Assembly (NCBI GenBank): GCA_029865265.1
Contig: JAOUHG010000001.1
Span: 29,213 to 93,212, forward strand
Origin: Candidatus Krumholzibacteriia bacterium
GTDB lineage: Bacteria; Krumholzibacteriota; Krumholzibacteriia; WVZY01; JAKEHA01
DNA length: 64,000 bases
Direction: 5' to 3'
In this document: positions 1-7,780 of the stretch, one piece after another
How positions within the stretch are numbered: position 1 is the first letter of the stretch
How the letters are laid out: each line of letters starts with the position of its first letter
Notes under the pieces: model-generated
What the model saw: only the letters and a program-made list of their open reading frames with translations
Told to the model about the DNA's origin: nothing
The model's database searches: none
Translations under genes and position numbers: made by a program

Positions 1-2
1 CG

Positions 3-1166
3 ATCCAGAAATTCAACGTGGTCAGCGGTCCCGCACCGGTCGGGGCGGTCAAGGCCCGCCTGCTGCTCGGCGTGCTGCAGTCACCCACCGATCCCTCGCC
101 CGATGTCTATTACGACCTCGCCCAGTTCAACAAAGTCGGACCCCCGAGCATCGATGACATCCAGTGGAACGACTTCCCGGGTGGGCGGACGATCACGTTC
201 AGCGGTTACGATTGGCGTGTGAAGGGGCCGGGTGTATTTGGCCCGGGTCCGAACCGGTATGACGATTCCCCGAGCGCGGTGTGGGTGGATGCGGGTGGCC
301 AGTTGCACGTGACCGTTCAGAACAACTTTGGCAACTGGTACAGCAGCGAAATCGCGCTGGTCGATCCACTGGGTTACGGCGATTACATCTTCACCACCCG
401 CGGCCGCCTGGATCTGCTGGATCCCAACGTGGTGCTCGGGCTCTTCACGTGGCAATACGGGCCGTGTTACGACCCCTCATATCTCTGGTGGGGCCCGTAC
501 AACGAATTCGACATCGAGTTCAGCCGTTGGGGAAACGCGTCCAACGACATCGGACAGTTCGTTGCGCAACCCTACGACTGGCCCGGCAACATCAGCCGTT
601 TCGGCGCCACCTTTGCCACCAACGAGATAACCAGCCACGCGTTCCGCTGGCTGCATGACCGCGTGGAATGCCGAAGCTGGCGTGGTGGTCCTCTGGACGA
701 AGGCACGTCGACCCAGATCCACTCATGGACCTATACCGGGCCGCACATTCCGCGGCCGGAGCAGCCGCGCGTGCATATCAACCTGTGGCAAATCGCGAAC
801 CCCGCGAGTAACCAGGAAGTCGTCATCAACGCATTCACTTTCGTTCCCGCGGGGACAGCAACCGCGGTCCGTAACGTGCCGCCGGCCGCGCGGAGTTTCC
901 TGGCCGATGCGCGCCCGAACCCGTTCAACCCGACAACAGCCATCGGCTACACGGTGGCGGCGGCCGGGTTTGCGGAGATCGCGGTCTACGATGTGCGGGG
1001 CAAACTGGTGCGGACGCTGCTCAGCGGCCGCGTGGTGGCGGGCTACGACGAAGTGGTATGGGATGGCCGTGATGACTCGGGCAACCGGGTGGCGTCGGGT
1101 GTCTACCTGTACCAGCTGCGGGCGGGGAATGTGGTAGAGACCAAGAAGATGGTGATGTTGAAGTAG
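3..1166 (+). CDS. Secreted GH16-like (concanavalin-fold) protein with C-terminal sorting domain, 5' partial
   Basis: The reading frame is open to the left edge, so the true start lies outside the window. The first 40 or so visible residues match the end of the carbohydrate-binding repeats in the next gene (an APVGAV segment, then a V/Y-D-x-A-x-F strand), so the missing part probably holds at least one such module. The middle is a beta-sandwich-type domain with NEFDIEF at about residues 162-168, counting from the GTG at 18. This fits the E-x-D-x-E catalytic signature of GH16 enzymes (E163, D165, E167). The last 85 residues are the NPFNP...SGVYLYQL...KKMVMLK sorting domain, predicting export and surface anchoring or secretion. 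GH16 assignment rests on the motif and on neighbouring glucanases; a non-catalytic lectin-like role is possible. Confidence 0.8.
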   Translation: MQKFNVVSGPAPVGAVKARLLLGVLQSPTDPSPDVYYDLAQFNKVGPPSIDDIQWNDFPGGRTITFSGYDWRVKGPGVFGPGPNRYDDSPSAVWVDAGGQLHVTVQNNFGNWYSSEIALVDPLGYGDYIFTTRGRLDLLDPNVVLGLFTWQYGPCYDPSYLWWGPYNEFDIEFSRWGNASNDIGQFVAQPYDWPGNISRFGATFATNEITSHAFRWLHDRVECRSWRGGPLDEGTSTQIHSWTYTGPHIPRPEQPRVHINLWQIANPASNQEVVINAFTFVPAGTATAVRNVPPAARSFLADARPNPFNPTTAIGYTVAAAGFAEIAVYDVRGKLVRTLLSGRVVAGYDEVVWDGRDDSGNRVASGVYLYQLRAGNVVETKKMVMLK

Positions 1167-1314
1167 TAGTACCGTCTGAGTCGCGGTCTATGATCTTGGC
1201 GCCGCGGTACGTGACGGAAAAGAACTGAAGTCCAGGAGAGTCGGTGGCGGTATTGAGAACCGCTACAGGCGCTTACCCCTTGAGACGCCGGTGCAAGCCG
1301 GTGGCCATGCAGGC

Positions 1315-1336
1315 GGCACGCAAGTTCTGCGTTGCC
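1315..1336 (+). promoter_or_regulatory. Hairpin-rich leader just upstream of the CBM protein start
   Basis: The 188-base gap before the next gene contains several short inverted repeats. There is GCGGT/ACCGC around 1247-1263, GGCG/CGCC around 1269-1289, and the best one at 1315-1336, where GGC-ACGCA pairs with TGCGT-(T)-GCC around a 5-base loop. The last hairpin ends two bases before the Shine-Dalgarno-like AAGGAAGG at 1338-1345. It could modulate translation initiation. It matches no riboswitch class I can name with confidence. Confidence 0.3.
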
Positions 1337-1354
1337 CAAGGAAGGCCAGAGAAA

Positions 1355-2773
1355 ATGAAACATACACGAACGTTTGCATTGCTAGCGGTGGCGTGTGCGG
1401 CCGTGCTCGCGGTCAGTCACGCCGCGTTCGCGGACGGTGTGCAACTCCTGACCAACCCCGGATTCGAGACGGGCGGTGGTTCTTACGCCGGCTGGACTTC
1501 GTTCGGCAGCGGTGTGCAGATATCCACGCCCGGCACCGACAACATCATTCACACCGGGACAGCGGCCTCCAAGGTCTACGGTGAGTTCAACAACTGTCCC
1601 ATCCCGACGTTCGACGTGGGCGGCTACTTCCAGTCGTTCACGCCCACGGCTGGTCAAGTCTACACGTTTTCGGGCTATTCCTTCGTGTCCAGCGCCGATC
1701 CGATGCCGGGAAATGACACCTGCGTCCGCAACCGCGCGATCGCCAAGATCGTGTTCTACAACGCGGCCGTCGGTGGCGCGGAGATGGCGACCAACGAGGT
1801 CATCATCGGCAACTGGAGCAGTCCGCTCGACGCGTGGGTTCCTTTTTCGGTGTCTGCGCCCGCCCCGGTGGGTGCGCTGCGTGTCCAGGCGATGATCCTG
1901 TTCCTCCAGCCGGGTTGTGATACGGGAGCGGTCTTCGTGGACGACCTTCTCTTCTGTGAGGGTGCGCCCGTAGCGAGTCCCAATGTGCTCGTCAACCCGA
2001 GCTTCAACACGGATCTCAGCGGCTGGACCACATTCGGCAATGTGTTCTATGACAACCGCTCCTTCGCGCGCCGGACGCCGACGGGCGCTGCGAAACTGTT
2101 TGGAACCTTCACCCCCGGAAGCGACTCGGGAATGTACCAGAGTTTCGCCGCCGTTCCTGGCGAACGCTGGCTGCTGAGTGTTTACGCGCTGAATACGTGC
2201 GCGGAGAATGCCATTCGCGGCACCAACGAGGATGTGGCCCTTGCCCGAATCGTGTACCGCAACAACGTCGGGGCCGATCTGGGCGGCGCTGATGTAATCA
2301 TCGCCAACAACACATCGCCCCTGGGCACATGGACGCGGTACCTCGTTACCGCTACGGCGCCCGTGGGAGCGGTTTCCGTCGACGCGTTCATCCTGTTCAC
2401 CCAGGGGGTGTTTCTTGAGAATGGCGCCGTCTTCGTGGATGACGCGGCCTTCGCCAAGGTCACGGCAACCGGCGTCGAGGACACACCGAGCGCGCGCGGT
2501 GCCGAGCTGCACCAGAACATCCCGAACCCGTTCAATCCCAGCACGCAGATCACGTTCGACCTCGTGGAGCGGGACAACGTCGAAATCAGCGTGTACGATG
2601 TGAACGGGCACCGCGTTACCACGCTCTTCAAGGGGTCGATGGACGCCGGTTCACACGCCGTGACGTGGGACGGAACCGCCGCAAGCGGCGAGCGCGTATC
2701 GAGCGGCGTTTACATGTACTCACTGCGAACCTCCTCGGACCAGATCACGCGGCGCATGGTGCTGCTCAAGTAG
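1355..2773 (+). CDS. Secreted protein with two CBM4/9-like carbohydrate-binding repeats and sorting domain
   Basis: I chose the ATG at 1355 because it is preceded by AAGGAAGG and opens a clean signal peptide (MKHTRTFALLAV...AFA). The longest open frame starts 111 bases earlier but adds no signal peptide. The 472-residue product has two tandem modules of about 170 residues (roughly 28-205 and 208-370). Each begins with LxNPxF, has a W-T-x-F-G strand, and ends with an APVGA strand and a G-A-V-F-V-D-D strand, as in CBM4/9-type sugar-binding beta-sandwiches. The last 85 residues are the NPFNP...MVLLK sorting domain. There is no catalytic motif. With GH16 and GH17 genes on both sides it probably binds beta-glucan at the cell surface. 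The polymer bound is inferred from the neighbours only. Confidence 0.8.
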   Translation: MKHTRTFALLAVACAAVLAVSHAAFADGVQLLTNPGFETGGGSYAGWTSFGSGVQISTPGTDNIIHTGTAASKVYGEFNNCPIPTFDVGGYFQSFTPTAGQVYTFSGYSFVSSADPMPGNDTCVRNRAIAKIVFYNAAVGGAEMATNEVIIGNWSSPLDAWVPFSVSAPAPVGALRVQAMILFLQPGCDTGAVFVDDLLFCEGAPVASPNVLVNPSFNTDLSGWTTFGNVFYDNRSFARRTPTGAAKLFGTFTPGSDSGMYQSFAAVPGERWLLSVYALNTCAENAIRGTNEDVALARIVYRNNVGADLGGADVIIANNTSPLGTWTRYLVTATAPVGAVSVDAFILFTQGVFLENGAVFVDDAAFAKVTATGVEDTPSARGAELHQNIPNPFNPSTQITFDLVERDNVEISVYDVNGHRVTTLFKGSMDAGSHAVTWDGTAASGERVSSGVYMYSLRTSSDQITRRMVLLK

Positions 2774-2858
2774 AGCGGTGCCTGCTGGTATTTGTGACCA
2801 TGGCGCTGGCTGCGCTCCGGTGATCCCGGGGCGCAGCCGCGTCGTTTGAGGAGTACGG

Positions 2859-3890
2859 GTGACGATGGATTCGTGGGTTCTGGTTTGCATGGCGGTCGCA
2901 CTGGTGGCCGGAAACGGTTCCGGGCGCGATCCTGTGGCCATGGCGCCCGCTGTGCGCGAGTTTCGTCCCTACATCGACGAACGGTGGGTTGGGAATGCGG
3001 TGTCGTACGGACCCCACCGCGACGGCCAGCATCCCGGCGGGCCATCGCCCTCCCGGGAGCAGATTCGCGAAGACATGGGGGTCATGCTGCGCCACTGGCA
3101 TCTGCTGCGAACCTACGGCGCGGGCGAAACGACGCAACGCATGCTGGAGATCATTCGCGCCGATCACCTCGATATGAAAGTCATGCTGGGCGTGTGGATC
3201 GCAGTCGAAGAGCGCCGGGGGGAGAACGGTGACGTGATCGAGTCGTTCCCGGAGGCTCGCGAGGCGAACCGGCGCGAGGTGGAGGCGGGCGTCCGTCTGG
3301 CAAATGAGTACGCCGACATCGTGGTCGCCGTCAGCGTGGGGAACGAAACCCAGGTAGACTGGTCGGCGCACAGAAGCCCGCTGGATATTCTGATTCAGCA
3401 TGTCCGCACCGTGCGCGCGGCGACCCTCGTTCCGGTCACCGTGGCAGACGACTACAACTTCTGGAACAAGCCCGAGAGCCATGCGCTTGCCAGGGAGGTG
3501 GATTTCATCGTCATGCACGCGCATCCCATGTGGAACGGAATCCTCGCGGCAGACGCCTTCCAATGGACGCGCGACACATATCACGCCATTGCGGCCGAGC
3601 ACCCGGATCGCGTCGTTGTCCTGGGAGAGACCGGCTGGGCGACGATGATGCACAACGAAGGCGAGCAGGCGCGCCTGATCAAGGGACATCCCGGAGAGGC
3701 GGAACAGGCCGCGTTTCTTGATGCGATCACGTCCTGGGCACAGCGCGAGCACGTCACTGTTTTCTTCTTCGAGGCATTCGACGAAAACTGGAAGGGTGGC
3801 GAGCACGCCGACGAAGTCGAGAAGCACTGGGGCCTCTACAAGGCCGACAGAACGCCCAAGCTCGCGGTCCGTAACGGGGTGTCAAAGTGA
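2859..3890 (+). CDS. Glycoside hydrolase family 17, probable endo-beta-1,3-glucanase
   Basis: The 343-residue product has a short hydrophobic N-terminus (signal peptide-like, about residues 5-20) followed by a TIM-barrel-type domain. Two hallmark GH17 motifs are present. SVGNE carries the proton donor E163, and LGETGW carries the nucleophile E257. GH17 enzymes hydrolyse beta-1,3-glucans with retention of configuration. The GTG start at 2859 has a GAGGAG ribosome site about 5 bases upstream; the in-frame ATG at 2865 is an alternative. Its stop codon overlaps the start of the GH16 laminarinase by 4 bases, so the two are almost certainly co-translated. Unlike its neighbours it lacks the C-terminal sorting domain, so it may be periplasmic and act on oligosaccharides released by the surface GH16 enzymes (inference). 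Confidence 0.85.
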   Translation: MTMDSWVLVCMAVALVAGNGSGRDPVAMAPAVREFRPYIDERWVGNAVSYGPHRDGQHPGGPSPSREQIREDMGVMLRHWHLLRTYGAGETTQRMLEIIRADHLDMKVMLGVWIAVEERRGENGDVIESFPEAREANRREVEAGVRLANEYADIVVAVSVGNETQVDWSAHRSPLDILIQHVRTVRAATLVPVTVADDYNFWNKPESHALAREVDFIVMHAHPMWNGILAADAFQWTRDTYHAIAAEHPDRVVVLGETGWATMMHNEGEQARLIKGHPGEAEQAAFLDAITSWAQREHVTVFFFEAFDENWKGGEHADEVEKHWGLYKADRTPKLAVRNGVSK

Positions 3891-5776
3891 AAAGACCTGC
3901 TGCATCCCTCCGCATCATTGTGCTTGCGGTGATGCTTGTTTCAATCACCAGCGCAGCCCACGCGACGTGGTCGCTCGTCTGGTCGGATGAATTCAATGGC
4001 ACCAGTCTGAACACCGGCGACTGGAATTATGACGTCGGGACCGGATGCCCGAGTCTGTGCGGGTGGGGGAACAATGAACTGGAGTACTACCGGGCGGAGA
4101 ACGTGGCTGTGTCCGGCGGCAACCTGGTCATCACCAGCCGCGCAGAATCATTTGGCGGCGCGGGCTTTACCTCGGGAAAAATAACAACGAAGAACAAGCA
4201 GACTTTCCTGTACGGCCGTATCGAGATGCGGGCCAGGATACCGACCGGCGGCGGGATGTGGCCTGCCTTCTGGATGTTGCCCCAGGATGCGGTCTACGGC
4301 GTCTGGGCCAGGAGCGGTGAGATCGACATCATGGAGGCGGCAAACAGTACCACCTCGGTTGGGGGGACGATTCACTACGGAGGAAGCTGGCCCAACAACA
4401 CCTACTCGGGCGGCTCGTACTCACTGGGCGGAGCGAACTTCGCCAACGATTTTCACGTCTATGCCATCGAGTGGGAACCCGATGAAATGCGCTGGTACGT
4501 GGACGGTGCGCTCTACTACACGAGAACCAGCTCGCAGTGGTACAGCGACGGCGCACCCGCAAACCCGCGCGCGCCCTTTGACCAGGACTTCTACATCATC
4601 CTGAATGCCGCCGTGGGGGGCAACTATACCGGCTGTACGAATGCCGGCTGCATTACCGCGAGTTTTCCGCAGGAGTTCCTTGTCGACTACGTCCGGGTGT
4701 ACGAGGACATCGCCAATGCGGCCCCGATGGTCACGATCACGGCGCCCGGTTCGGGTAGCGTTCTTCCCGCGGGTGACATCACCATCGACGCGACGGCCTC
4801 CGATCCCGACGGTTCCATTGCCCGCGTTGAGTTCTACGACGGGTTCGCCTATCTGGGCGAGGACACGGCGGCGCCCTACAGCTTCGTTTGGACGTCCGTA
4901 CCCAACGGATGTTACCAGCTGGTCGCCAGGGCCATTGACAACCTTGGTGGTTTTGCAACGGACGCCGTTGACGTAACCGTTGGCGCGGGCTGTGGGCAAC
5001 TGCCCTATCTGGGAAGCGCGTTTGTCCTGCCGACAAAGATCGAGGCGGAGGACTTCGACGCCGGCGGAGAGGGTGTGGCGTACCACGATGTCGATGCGGG
5101 CAACAATGGCGGGCAGTACCGTCCCTCCGATGGCGTAGACATCGAAGCGTGTAGTGACACGGGCGGCGGATACAACGTGGGATGGCTGGCGGCCGGCGAA
5201 TGGCTCGAGTACACCGTCTCTGTTCCAACGGCTGGCGACTACACGTTTGACGTGCGGGTCGCGTCTCTTTCCACGGGCGGTTCGTTCCATCTGGCCTTCA
5301 ACGGTATCAACCAGACGGGGCCGGTTGCGGTGCCGGTCACGGGTGGATGGCAGACGTGGACGACCGTGCCCGCCACGGCAACCCTCGCCGCGGGGACGCA
5401 GGTCATGCGGTTCGTGGCGGACACCGATGGTTTCAACGTGAACTACTTCGATGTAGCGACGGTGCCGACCGCGGTCGGACGCGGGGGACGGCCGGCGGTG
5501 GCCGCATTGCACCCGTGCTATCCGAATCCTTTCAATCCGGCGACGACGATCCGTTATGACGTTCAGGATGACGTTCCGGTCACGCTCGCCATTTACGATG
5601 TGACCGGCAAGCGGATAAGGACACTGGTGGATGAGCAATCGAGCCATGCGGGCCGCTACGAACTCACCTGGGACGGCCGTGACCAGAGCGGACAGGTTGT
5701 TGCTTCGGGCGTCTACTTCTACCGGCTGGACGCGGGCGGATTCTCAGAGACGAGACGGATGGTGCTGCTCAAGTAG
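3887..5776 (+). CDS. Multidomain laminarinase: GH16, Ig-like, CBM6, sorting domain
   Basis: The 629-residue exported protein has a signal peptide ending near A-H-A, then a GH16 domain (about 27-275) with the catalytic GEIDIMEA motif. E145 is the nucleophile, D147 the assistant and E150 the acid/base, in the bulged-strand arrangement typical of bacterial laminarinases. The domain starts with the usual W-x-D-E-F-N-G segment. Next come a bacterial Ig-like domain (about 280-365, ITAPGSG...ASDPDGSI), a CBM6 module (about 383-525, starting IEAEDFD and containing WLAAGEWLEY) and the NPFNP...MVLLK sorting domain. The GTG start overlaps the GH17 stop by 4 bases. Together with the GH17 this forms a beta-1,3-glucan depolymerising pair. 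Confidence 0.92.
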   Translation: MKRPAASLRIIVLAVMLVSITSAAHATWSLVWSDEFNGTSLNTGDWNYDVGTGCPSLCGWGNNELEYYRAENVAVSGGNLVITSRAESFGGAGFTSGKITTKNKQTFLYGRIEMRARIPTGGGMWPAFWMLPQDAVYGVWARSGEIDIMEAANSTTSVGGTIHYGGSWPNNTYSGGSYSLGGANFANDFHVYAIEWEPDEMRWYVDGALYYTRTSSQWYSDGAPANPRAPFDQDFYIILNAAVGGNYTGCTNAGCITASFPQEFLVDYVRVYEDIANAAPMVTITAPGSGSVLPAGDITIDATASDPDGSIARVEFYDGFAYLGEDTAAPYSFVWTSVPNGCYQLVARAIDNLGGFATDAVDVTVGAGCGQLPYLGSAFVLPTKIEAEDFDAGGEGVAYHDVDAGNNGGQYRPSDGVDIEACSDTGGGYNVGWLAAGEWLEYTVSVPTAGDYTFDVRVASLSTGGSFHLAFNGINQTGPVAVPVTGGWQTWTTVPATATLAAGTQVMRFVADTDGFNVNYFDVATVPTAVGRGGRPAVAALHPCYPNPFNPATTIRYDVQDDVPVTLAIYDVTGKRIRTLVDEQSSHAGRYELTWDGRDQSGQVVASGVYFYRLDAGGFSETRRMVLLK

Positions 5777-5794
5777 ACGGCTGGCCGATCTGTT

Positions 5795-6934
5795 CTATCG
5801 GTATCCGATGGCCGCGTAGCCAACCCAGTGGTGGAGGTTGTTGGGTGCCGTCGCGCCGAGGCCAGGAATCCGCGCCAGATCGAGGGAGACTTCTCCGAGG
5901 CTGGTTCCGTAGTCCAGCAGTGTTCCCGTCAGCGGGTGGCTGAAGAGGGTTTCGTTGACTCGCGAGGCGACGTCGAGACCGAACGGAACCGAGAAACGGC
6001 CGCACCACGTGAGGGCGTAGCGGGTGACGTCCGTGCTGTCGACGCACGTGTACAGAAACCCGCGCAGGTTGTCACGGCGAAGGGTGCCGGTGAGCCGGGT
6101 TGTGGCGAGGTTCCGGTCGCGTTCGACGGCTTTCGCGTATCCGTCGGGACTCGTGCCGAAATCCGCGTACACGCTTCCACCCCAGCCCGCGTCGCCGTAG
6201 TGCACCGCGTCCGCCGACGCGACGATGGCGACGTCGCGTCCCAGCGCCCAGCCCTTCTCCTTCATGATCGAAGCCAGCGCGGACGAGACTTCGCCGGCGA
6301 GGCGATCCATTGTGGCCCAGTCCATGTACGGGACCAGGATGGAGACAATCTCGACGTCCCGGTTGCCGGCCTGGAGCCACGGCACGATGGCCTCCACGGA
6401 GTGCTCCACCGTCTGCATGTCGTTGTCGACAATGAAGTCGTCCTGCGGGAGGCGTGCGAGCAGGGCGTCGCGCAGCGGCGACGGCTTCACCGGGCCGTAG
6501 GGACCGCGCCACGCGTCGAACGATTCGAAGACCAGCCGGTTACGGCAGTCGAAGGCGCGGGCCTTGTGGAACACGCCAAAGAGGATCACGGTCTTCGCGC
6601 GGATGTGCGGTGTCAGCAGTGCGTAGAGCCGGCCGGCGTAGTAGTAGTCGTCGTGGGGACAGACGGCTGCGGCGAAGGCGGTGTCATCGGTCCATTCATA
6701 CTGAGCGACGAGCTCCGCGCCGCGTGCCGCCGCCAGCGTACGGGCTTGCGCCAGGACCGAATCCATCTGCGCCGCGGTGGTGACGAACCCCACCGTGTCC
6801 GCCTGCCCGCGCAGCTGCTTTTCGGACGGAATGCTAACCGCGGCAAGAAGGTCCTGCCGCTCGTCCGCCCGCGCGGAGTGCGACAAGACGATCAGCGCTG
6901 CCAGGGCGGCGCCCCGCTTGAGGAAACCATGCAT
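5795..6934 (-). CDS. Exported MEMO-family (AmmeMemoRadiSam protein B-like) protein
   Basis: The 379-residue product starts at an ATG with GAAGGA six bases upstream and a signal peptide (about residues 1-23, ending ...SARA). The mature part follows the MEMO fold. It has a C-PHDDYYYAGR segment (H94; compare PHAGYxYSG), a V-I-L-F-G-V-F-H strand, an EHSVEAIVPWL segment, an S-I-L-V-P-Y-M-D strand and an ADAVHYGDAGWG segment. MEMO proteins resemble class III extradiol dioxygenases and bind metal through conserved histidines. The bacterial role of the family is poorly known and it is usually cytosolic beside a radical SAM protein and an AMMECR1 protein. Neither partner is here, and the signal peptide is unusual. 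Confidence 0.75.
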   Translation of the reverse strand: MHGFLKRGAALAALIVLSHSARADERQDLLAAVSIPSEKQLRGQADTVGFVTTAAQMDSVLAQARTLAAARGAELVAQYEWTDDTAFAAAVCPHDDYYYAGRLYALLTPHIRAKTVILFGVFHKARAFDCRNRLVFESFDAWRGPYGPVKPSPLRDALLARLPQDDFIVDNDMQTVEHSVEAIVPWLQAGNRDVEIVSILVPYMDWATMDRLAGEVSSALASIMKEKGWALGRDVAIVASADAVHYGDAGWGGSVYADFGTSPDGYAKAVERDRNLATTRLTGTLRRDNLRGFLYTCVDSTDVTRYALTWCGRFSVPFGLDVASRVNETLFSHPLTGTLLDYGTSLGEVSLDLARIPGLGATAPNNLHHWVGYAAIGYR

Positions 6935-6985
6935 GACGATCCTTCACCTGCCTGCGGACAATCCGCGGATGCAAAGCAGGTCGTC

Positions 6986-6991
6986 ATTATA
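6986..6991 (-). promoter_or_regulatory. Candidate -10 box (TATAAT) upstream of the MEMO-family gene
   Basis: A perfect TATAAT on the minus strand lies about 50 bases upstream of the start codon, in the 100-base gap between the lipoprotein and MEMO genes. No convincing -35 hexamer is seen at 17 bases. AT-rich hexamers are rare in these GC-rich intergenic stretches, which gives it modest weight. Confidence 0.4.
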
Positions 6992-7034
6992 GCACGGTCC
7001 CCGCGCCGCGCTTACAGCCGGCCATTCCCGCTGT

Positions 7035-7586
7035 CTACTCCACCTCCACCGAGCAGACCATCTGCACGCGGCATTCCGATGAGCCGGAAACAGAGATCGT
7101 CTCGGGACCATTTTTCCAGTCCCTGCCGCCCTGCCAGTAGTGATTGCTGTAGCCGATGGAATCGGCCATGCGGTCGTCGTACAGCCCGTTGGTGTCCCAC
7201 TCGTACAGGTGGAATTCGAGCATGAAGAAGTCGTTTGTCTTGGGCTCGCGTTCCATGGTGAACACGATGTCATCGAAGTCGGCCGCCTGGCCGGCGAGGC
7301 CGCTGAACGAACCATTGAATCGTTTCCAGTCCGCCTGGTCCACACCGCTCTCCCGCACCACCAGCTCGAAGGTGAAGTCGCCGGGGTTGGTGGGGTCGTT
7401 CTCGCAGCTCGCGATGACGATCGCGGAGGCCACGGTGACGGTGACGGTGTGGGTGGTGGGGCCGGTGTCCACCGGAGGGGCCAGCGGGGTGTCCTCGTCA
7501 CCGCAGCCGGCCACGGTGAGGGTGAGCACGGCGGCGAGGGCGATCCCGTTAACTGATTGCAATGAAATAAGTTTGTCGATCTTCAC
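7035..7586 (-). CDS. Putative lipoprotein of unknown function
   Basis: The 183-residue product begins at GTG with an AAAGGA ribosome site six bases upstream. Its N-terminus is a lipoprotein signal with the lipobox LTVAGC (Cys28 lipidated), followed by a flexible D/P/T-rich linker and a domain of about 130 residues rich in beta-strand-type sequence. I do not recognise the domain. The segment VTVTVASAIVIASCEND resembles the first strands of a beta-sandwich, and two further cysteines near the C-terminus (ECRVQMVC) could form a disulfide. Residue 29 is Gly and residue 30 is Asp, so under the +2 rule, which may not apply in this phylum, an inner-membrane location is not indicated. It sits upstream of the MEMO gene on the same strand, 100 bases apart, so shared function is uncertain. 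Confidence 0.6.
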   Translation of the reverse strand: MKIDKLISLQSVNGIALAAVLTLTVAGCGDEDTPLAPPVDTGPTTHTVTVTVASAIVIASCENDPTNPGDFTFELVVRESGVDQADWKRFNGSFSGLAGQAADFDDIVFTMEREPKTNDFFMLEFHLYEWDTNGLYDDRMADSIGYSNHYWQGGRDWKNGPETISVSGSSECRVQMVCSVEVE

Positions 7587-7718
7587 GGTGATCCTTTCGT
7601 CGATCGGGTAAGTGTCTGCTCACCCTCAACGCAGGAAAGGGCCCCGAAAGTGATCACGGTATCAGCATCCGGGCGTCGAAAGGTCCCCTCAGCATTGTGG
7701 AAGGCCCGCCCAAGAAAA

Positions 7719-7748
7719 GGGCGCCCGGACCTCGCGGTCCAGGCGCCC
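7719..7748 (-). terminator. Rho-independent terminator of the metalloprotease cassette
   Basis: The inverted repeat GGGCGCC(C)GGACC / GGTCC(A)GGCGCCC closes around a 4-base loop. Read on the minus strand it is followed by TTTTCTT. It lies about 30 bases past the stop codon of the PA-domain metalloprotease, which ends a two-gene unit. Confidence 0.8.
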
Positions 7749-7780
7749 TCTTCGTTGTTCCAAAGCGGGGTTGCCCGCGC

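Noticed and set aside
1315..1336. A cyclic-di-GMP (GEMM) or cobalamin riboswitch
   Set aside because: ACGCAAG and GGAAGGC-like strings occur, but the paired elements and loop sequences of either class are not met.
5828..7225. Plus-strand frame of 465 residues
   Set aside because: Antisense to the MEMO and lipoprotein genes, which have signal peptides and ribosome sites.
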